From Lachnospiraceae bacterium UBA7179 (GTDB taxonomy: Bacteria > Bacillota > Clostridia > Lachnospirales > Lachnospiraceae): 45,335 nucleotides of DNA. The notes under the pieces were generated by a model. That model saw only the letters and a program-made list of their open reading frames with translations. It had not been told where the DNA came from and ran no database searches. Both the position numbers and the translations under genes were made by a program. The DNA lies in NCBI GenBank assembly GCA_002491195.1, contig DKVL01000079.1:1-45335 (forward strand), written 5' to 3'. This document shows, piece after piece, positions 41,666 through 45,335 of this stretch (its first letter is position 1; every line of letters starts with the position of its first letter).

Positions 41666-42862
41666 TTATTTTAATAATTGCAGCACCTGGCTGGCTGAAA
41701 AGTTTGCCTGTGCCAATATACTCTGGCCTGCCTGCCTGACGATGTCTGCTAATATATACTTTGATATCATTTCGGTCATATTCGTGTCACGGATGATGCT
41801 TTCAGCCGCCTGGGTATTTTCCATTGTATTATCATTGATCTGCATGGCGTGTTCCAGACGATTCTGTTGTGCGCCAAAGCGGGAGCGGAAGGCGGAAACC
41901 TTGTCAATTGCCGAGGCAATGATGTTTATGGATTTTCTGGACAGATCTTCTGTGCTTACATTGAAATCGTCTACACCCAGATTTTCCGCCGTTGCATTAC
42001 AGAGGCCTATCATCATACCGACACCCGCATCACATCCGGTTTGTATCCATACAGGTGGATTTCCATTATAAACATGATAAGAATGTTCTGGCTTTTTCTG
42101 TGCATAAAGACCTATGCGGTTCTGCATTACAAACTGGCTGCCTGCACTGATGCTTTTCTGACGCCAGCCTACACCGTAAAAATAGTCCTTATATGGATAT
42201 GTTATTCCTAAATCCCCTGATAATGCAGGATTCATTGCAGAAGCCATTCCGATATCATGTTGATGGCCGGACATTACGATATCCGGGGCATTTTGAATCC
42301 CTTTCCATGTGTACTGCGCGCTCAGATTCACTGCTGTATTACTACCTGCAATATTTACAAAGTCGTCTATTGTCATTTCTTCCGGAATTGCGTTGATCCA
42401 CTTATAGGTGTTTTCTGTCTGTTTTCCGTCCAAACAGGGTATCGCATCGCTTCGTGGTCCAACCAGCATATCCATCTGAAACCAGAAATCAAAGGTGAGC
42501 TCCGAAGCAGATGTATTGATAAAATTATAAGCAAATTCAAAGTATTCCCGTGATGTATCCTCCGTAGAGCAGTCTATCTTTTTCCATGTCAGTTCCAACT
42601 GAAATGAAATCTTGTTGTCATTGTAGGTGGATATAAATTGATCCTGGGAAGGAGCTGCATAGGTAATAAATGCATTGTTTGTCAGGTTGACAGTCCCGGT
42701 GCTGTTTCCGTTAGCGTCCCTGACGGAAATGGATGGCTTGGAATTTTGCGTATCCCATACTCCTGCCAGCGGACAGGACAGGCCCTCTGCCATAAAGCGG
42801 ATAGTGCCTCGGCCATCGATCACTGCTGCATCTTTCAATGTATGTATTGTATTTTCCGGCAT
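41666..42862 (-). CDS. Flagellin-like protein lacking the flagellin N-terminal region
   Basis: The last 90 residues (about 310-398) are a clear flagellin C-terminal D1/D0 helix region: AIDKVSAFRSRFGAQQNRLEHA, TMENTQAAESIIRDTNMTEMI, then QAGQSILAQANFSASQVLQLL at the end. Residues 1-300 are beta-rich with five scattered Cys and look like a surface-exposed variable domain. The N-terminal flagellin helices (normally the first 140-170 residues) are absent: the frame is closed by a stop two codons before the ATG, and no good ribosome-binding site is seen. It may be a 5'-truncated flagellin gene. An alternative is a dedicated flagellin-like secreted protein. Polymerisation into filaments would not be expected without the N-terminal helix. 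Confidence 0.7.
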   Translation of the reverse strand: MPENTIHTLKDAAVIDGRGTIRFMAEGLSCPLAGVWDTQNSKPSISVRDANGNSTGTVNLTNNAFITYAAPSQDQFISTYNDNKISFQLELTWKKIDCSTEDTSREYFEFAYNFINTSASELTFDFWFQMDMLVGPRSDAIPCLDGKQTENTYKWINAIPEEMTIDDFVNIAGSNTAVNLSAQYTWKGIQNAPDIVMSGHQHDIGMASAMNPALSGDLGITYPYKDYFYGVGWRQKSISAGSQFVMQNRIGLYAQKKPEHSYHVYNGNPPVWIQTGCDAGVGMMIGLCNATAENLGVDDFNVSTEDLSRKSINIIASAIDKVSAFRSRFGAQQNRLEHAMQINDNTMENTQAAESIIRDTNMTEMISKYILADIVRQAGQSILAQANFSASQVLQLLK

Positions 42863-43141
42863 GCCTTAATTATTGACAGAAAAATGTTCTTTGCAGCCTC
42901 TCTCGCTCTGCGAGTGCGCATAGGGCCACTCGTGGCAGTTCCCCCGATCTTTCCTCCAATTGTATCATAGATTTGTTTGGGAATTTGGCTATAGTATAAG
43001 TATATGTTTATTTTGCAGTAAATACGTGTGTTTGTCAATATATAATTTGTGGGAATGAAAATGTGGCAATATAGACGGCTATATGGTACAATGGGGAAGG
43101 TGGTTCCTTCTAAAAAAGGTACTGTTAGGGGAGAGGTTTTC
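42863..43141. other. Divergent intergenic region between flagellin-like gene and paralogue 5
   Basis: On the minus strand TTGACA (43033-43038 region, read from the complement) and TATACT-like boxes (42989-42994 region) may serve the flagellin-like gene. On the same strand GGAGG (42954-42958) opens no clear gene. On the plus strand TATAAT occurs at 43041-43046 but without a well-spaced -35 box. Nothing else is recognised. Confidence 0.35.
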
Positions 43142-44728
43142 ATGGGACGTTTTTTAAATAAAGGAAATGGAAAATTTGCGGAGCTTGCCGCATCCAAATA
43201 TTTTGTCGATAAGACCGAGTTGATTAATAAACTGCTGGAAAAAGACGGAACAGAAAAATTTATCTGCAACAGCAGGGCGCGCAGGTTCGGAAAATCGGTA
43301 ACGGCAGACATGCTTGTCGCGTATTTCAGCAAAGGGGCGGATTCCAGAGAATTGTTTGCGCCGTTGAAATGCGAAAAAAATAAGTTGTTTGTGGAAAGTA
43401 TGAATCAGTATGATACGATATTTATAGATATTCAGGCGCAGTTTGGAGCGGCGAGGGAGCGGAGTGTCAATCCGATTCAATACGTTAGACAATGTGTAAT
43501 AAAAGAATTACAGAAGGAATATCCAGAAATTGTTTCAGAAGATGACACGATGGCAGATGCCTTGGCAAATATCTATAATGATAACGAAAATCAGTTTGTT
43601 GTTATTTTCGACGAGTGGGATTATCCGATCAGGGAGCTTGGAGAGGATCGCCAGGAGAGAACAGACTATATTGAGTTTCTGCGCAGCCTGTTCAAAAACA
43701 GTGATGCAAAAGAATATATCCGTCTGGCATACCTTACAGGAATTATGCCAGTTGTCCGCACAAAAGGACAGTCCGCTGTCAATAATTTTGTGGAGTATAC
43801 CATGACAAATCCAATGGATTTAGCGCAGGATATCGGTTTTACGGAAGGGGAAGTCCAGTTTCTCTGTGAAAAATTTGGCATTGACTTTGACCAGATGAAA
43901 GAATGGTATAATGGATATAACCTAAATGGTATTGCGATGTATAACCCGTTGTCAGTCGTGAGGGCGCTTTCAGCGAAGCGGTTCCAACAGTACTGGACGA
44001 TGACGGGTACGTATGGGGACATTGACGATCTGATCAATAAGAATTTTGACGGCCTTCGGGAAGATCTCATTAAAATGCTTTCTGGGAACAGAATACTGAT
44101 CAATGTATCAAATGGTAAAAATGACCTGCAGTCGTTTAAAAATAAGAGCGAAGTGATCACGGCTTTGATACATTTGGGTTATTTTGCTTATGACGCAGAT
44201 ACAAGGGAGGCGTATGTGCCAAACAAGGAGATTCAGGAAGTTTTCTATCAGTATATGGAGGACAATGAGAATGATAACCTGTCACGGTTCATGCGAGTTT
44301 CCGAGAAGATACTAAATGCTGTGACGGAGGGGGATTCTGAACAGACTGCAAAGCTGATACAAAGCGTACACAATCACTTTACATCCAGTATTGAATACAA
44401 CGACGAAAATTCGCTGTCCTGTACGATTATGATTGCATTAATAGCAGCATTTACGTATTATCATCAGCCCATTCGAGAATTTCCATGTGGGAAGGGATTT
44501 GCCGATATCGTATATCTGCCACTGCCAAACCACCCCAACCGCCCGGTAATCGTGGTTGAATTAAAATGGGACAAAAGTGCCAACGCAGCAATTTCACAGA
44601 TTAAGGAAAGACAATATCCCAAGTCGCTCCGAGGGTATGCAGGAAATATTTTATTGGTAGGAATTGACTACGATAAAAAGACCAAGGAACACGTATGTGA
44701 GATTGAAAGTTTTAACTCATTTGAATAA
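43142..44728 (+). CDS. AAA-ATPase-like / PD-(D/E)XK nuclease family protein, paralogue 5
   Basis: ATG 43142 (528 residues) is preceded by GGGGAGAGG and starts MGRFLN, as in paralogue 3; upstream in-frame ATGs lack such a site. RARRFGKS (45-52), DEWD (157-160), D455 of GKGFAD, E473 and K475 of ELK, and ISQIKERQYP occupy the same positions as in the 10387 protein, so the two are close paralogues 31 kb apart. Third codon positions are much richer in A/T than in that copy. It ends 114 bases before a strong terminator. Confidence 0.85.
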   Translation: MGRFLNKGNGKFAELAASKYFVDKTELINKLLEKDGTEKFICNSRARRFGKSVTADMLVAYFSKGADSRELFAPLKCEKNKLFVESMNQYDTIFIDIQAQFGAARERSVNPIQYVRQCVIKELQKEYPEIVSEDDTMADALANIYNDNENQFVVIFDEWDYPIRELGEDRQERTDYIEFLRSLFKNSDAKEYIRLAYLTGIMPVVRTKGQSAVNNFVEYTMTNPMDLAQDIGFTEGEVQFLCEKFGIDFDQMKEWYNGYNLNGIAMYNPLSVVRALSAKRFQQYWTMTGTYGDIDDLINKNFDGLREDLIKMLSGNRILINVSNGKNDLQSFKNKSEVITALIHLGYFAYDADTREAYVPNKEIQEVFYQYMEDNENDNLSRFMRVSEKILNAVTEGDSEQTAKLIQSVHNHFTSSIEYNDENSLSCTIMIALIAAFTYYHQPIREFPCGKGFADIVYLPLPNHPNRPVIVVELKWDKSANAAISQIKERQYPKSLRGYAGNILLVGIDYDKKTKEHVCEIESFNSFE

Positions 44729-44842
44729 GTTTATTTTAAAATGTAATTGGTATAGCCCGATGGATCGCAATAGGTGAAACAGCGTGGAATTAGAAATGCA
44801 ATCATAAAAGCAGGTAAAAAGGTCACTGACTGGTACTTCCCC

Positions 44843-44895
44843 TATAGTGCAAAAATACCGCAGAACCCGTGATTCTGCGGTATTTTTGCACTATA
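44843..44895. terminator. Strong bidirectional intrinsic terminator
   Basis: A perfect 23 bp inverted repeat (44843-44865 and 44873-44895) with a 7-base loop contains A5 and T5 runs on its arms. It ends transcription of paralogue 5 from the left and of the tRNA from the right. Confidence 0.9.
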
Positions 44896-44921
44896 ATGTA
44901 TTTTACAAATACATAGATGAA

Positions 44922-44996
44922 TCGGAGTGACAAGATTCGAACTTGCGGCCTCCACCTCCCTAAGGTGGCGCTCTAGCCAAACTGAGCCACACCCCG
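44922..44996 (-). tRNA. tRNA-Pro(AGG)
   Basis: On the minus strand the cloverleaf closes fully: acceptor CGGGGTG/CACTCCG (one G-U), D stem GCTC/GAGC, anticodon stem CCACC/GGTGG with loop TTAGGGA (anticodon AGG), and T arm with TTCGAAT. The discriminator base is A and CCA is not encoded. It reads CCU Pro codons (A34 may be modified to inosine). Confidence 0.93.
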
Positions 44997-45028
44997 CTAA
45001 TGGTATAAATGCTCAAACAACATATATT

Positions 45029-45057
45029 ATTATATAAAAAATGTACAGTAATGTCAA
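45029..45057 (-). promoter_or_regulatory. Consensus promoter of the tRNA-Pro gene
   Basis: On the minus strand a perfect TTGACA (complement of 45052-45057) and a perfect TATAAT (complement of 45029-45034) have a 17-base spacer, 33 bases before the tRNA 5' end. Confidence 0.85.
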
Positions 45058-45102
45058 TAAAAAAACAATAAAATAATAAATTGAGAAAATTTACATATCC
45101 TA

Positions 45103-45131
45103 TTGACAATTGTCTGACAATTTAGTATATT
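45103..45131 (+). promoter_or_regulatory. SigmaA promoter with overlapping operator-like palindrome
   Basis: TTGACA (45103-45108), 17 bases, TATATT (45126-45131). The spacer contains the perfect dyad ATTGTC-T-GACAAT (45109-45121), which overlaps a second palindrome GACAATTGTC (45105-45114). This is a typical place for a repressor site. The downstream transcript has no good ORF on this strand. Confidence 0.65.
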
Positions 45132-45137
45132 ATTTAT

Positions 45138-45268
45138 AGATTCGTGATAATTTAATTACGAATGTTTTCACTTAACTCTTTTTCAATATAGTAATCCTTT
45201 GAAGAAAGCTTTTTCATGGCAGTATCCTCCCAATTCTTTCCTGCCGGAAGAAGCTTTTTTTATTTTTC
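45138..45268 (+). ncRNA. Candidate small RNA, about 130 nt, ending in a T-rich terminator
   Basis: The expected transcript starts 7 bases after the -10 box at 45126 and ends at a hairpin formed by 45206-45222 (AAGCTTTTTC..GGCAG) and 45241-45256 (CTGCC..GAAGAAGCTT), followed by a T-run at 45255-45267. No good ORF is present. It lies fully antisense to the mini-ORF at 45152-45217. This is an inference from promoter and terminator only. Confidence 0.4.
45152..45217 (-). CDS. 21-residue mini-ORF with strong ribosome-binding site
   Basis: ATG (complement of 45215-45217), preceded by GGGAGG (complement of 45226-45231) at an 8-base distance, opens a 21-codon frame starting MKKLSSKDYYIEK and rich in Lys, Glu and Ser. 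The ATG falls in the stem and the GGGAGG in the loop of the hairpin at 45206-45256. It could be a leader peptide, a small protein or the stump of a lost gene. Confidence 0.35.
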   Translation of the reverse strand: MKKLSSKDYYIEKELSENIRN

Positions 45269-45278
45269 TACAGTTCTT
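45263..45278. repeat. Single repeat end (TTTTTCTACAGTTCTTTG)
   Basis: The sequence matches the right arm of the foldback at 17343-17364 with one change (TTCTTTG for TTCCTTA). No inverted partner is seen inside the window, so it may be a solo or partial element. Confidence 0.45.
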
Positions 45279-45335
45279 TGATAATTTGTCGTTACTGTAA
45301 CAGGACAGAAATGCGCTGAACTGCGCATTCCGTGA

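Noticed and set aside
42835..43332. Minus-strand frame upstream of the flagellin-like gene as its missing N-terminus
   Set aside because: The text shows no flagellin N-terminal helix and much of it is antisense to paralogue 5.

Overview
The window looks like a chromosomal segment from a Clostridia member, most likely of the Lachnospiraceae. The grounds are strong GGAGG ribosome-binding sites, sigmaA-type promoters with TTGACA/TATAAT boxes, lipobox-bearing Gram-positive lipoproteins, a flagellin-type C-terminus, an anaerobic (early cobalt insertion) cobalamin pathway under a cobalamin riboswitch, and several AAA-ATPase-like/PD-(D/E)XK proteins of a kind that is expanded in gut anaerobes. Assignments rest on reading motifs in the sequence; no database search was possible.

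Layout. 1-4033: 3' part of a very large secreted GH53 endo-galactanase with carbohydrate-binding-like modules, an Ig-like module and a C-terminal LysM. 4042-4083: perfect bidirectional terminator. 4085-5158 (-): an Ig-domain lipoprotein. 5379-12842: accessory island with three AAA-ATPase-like/nuclease paralogues, an LRR-SUKH protein, a YbaK/ProX-type editing protein and a decayed GHKL ATP-binding gene. 12928-17107: apparent operon of a divergent Hsp90, an alpha-helical partner and a secreted glycoside-hydrolase-like lipoprotein. 17379-19082: a fourth, more distant nuclease paralogue, followed by the ghost of a fifth gene tail. 19159-41573: a 22 kb cobalamin locus. 41666-42862 (-): a flagellin-like protein without the flagellin N-terminus. 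43142-44728: another nuclease paralogue. 44922-44996 (-): tRNA-Pro(AGG) with its own consensus promoter. 45103-45268: a promoter/operator/terminator unit that may encode a small RNA antisense to a 21-codon ORF.

How the cobalamin locus works. A sigmaA promoter and a cobalamin riboswitch with a downstream intrinsic terminator lead into a membrane-anchored CbiK cobaltochelatase, a two-domain beta-rich lipoprotein and a BtuFCD/FecBCDE-type ABC importer. These are followed by genes of late assembly (cbiP/cobQ, cobT, cobU, cobS, a second short cobU-like gene, cobC, cbiB, cobD) and then of corrin ring synthesis (cbiC, cbiD, cbiF, cbiG, cbiH, a cbiJ-cbiE-cbiT triple fusion, cbiA) and a cysteine-rich small protein. 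Most genes are tightly spaced or overlap, which suggests translational coupling. No cbiL (C20 methyltransferase), corrinoid adenosyltransferase or sirohydrochlorin-synthesis gene is in the window.

The intergenic gaps repeatedly carry a short foldback element with AGGAACTGT...ACAGTTCCT ends; the best copy is 158 bp with 21 bp inverted termini. Together with the scattered nuclease paralogues, the broken genes and the ghost fragment, this suggests repeated local gain and loss around a conserved metabolic core.
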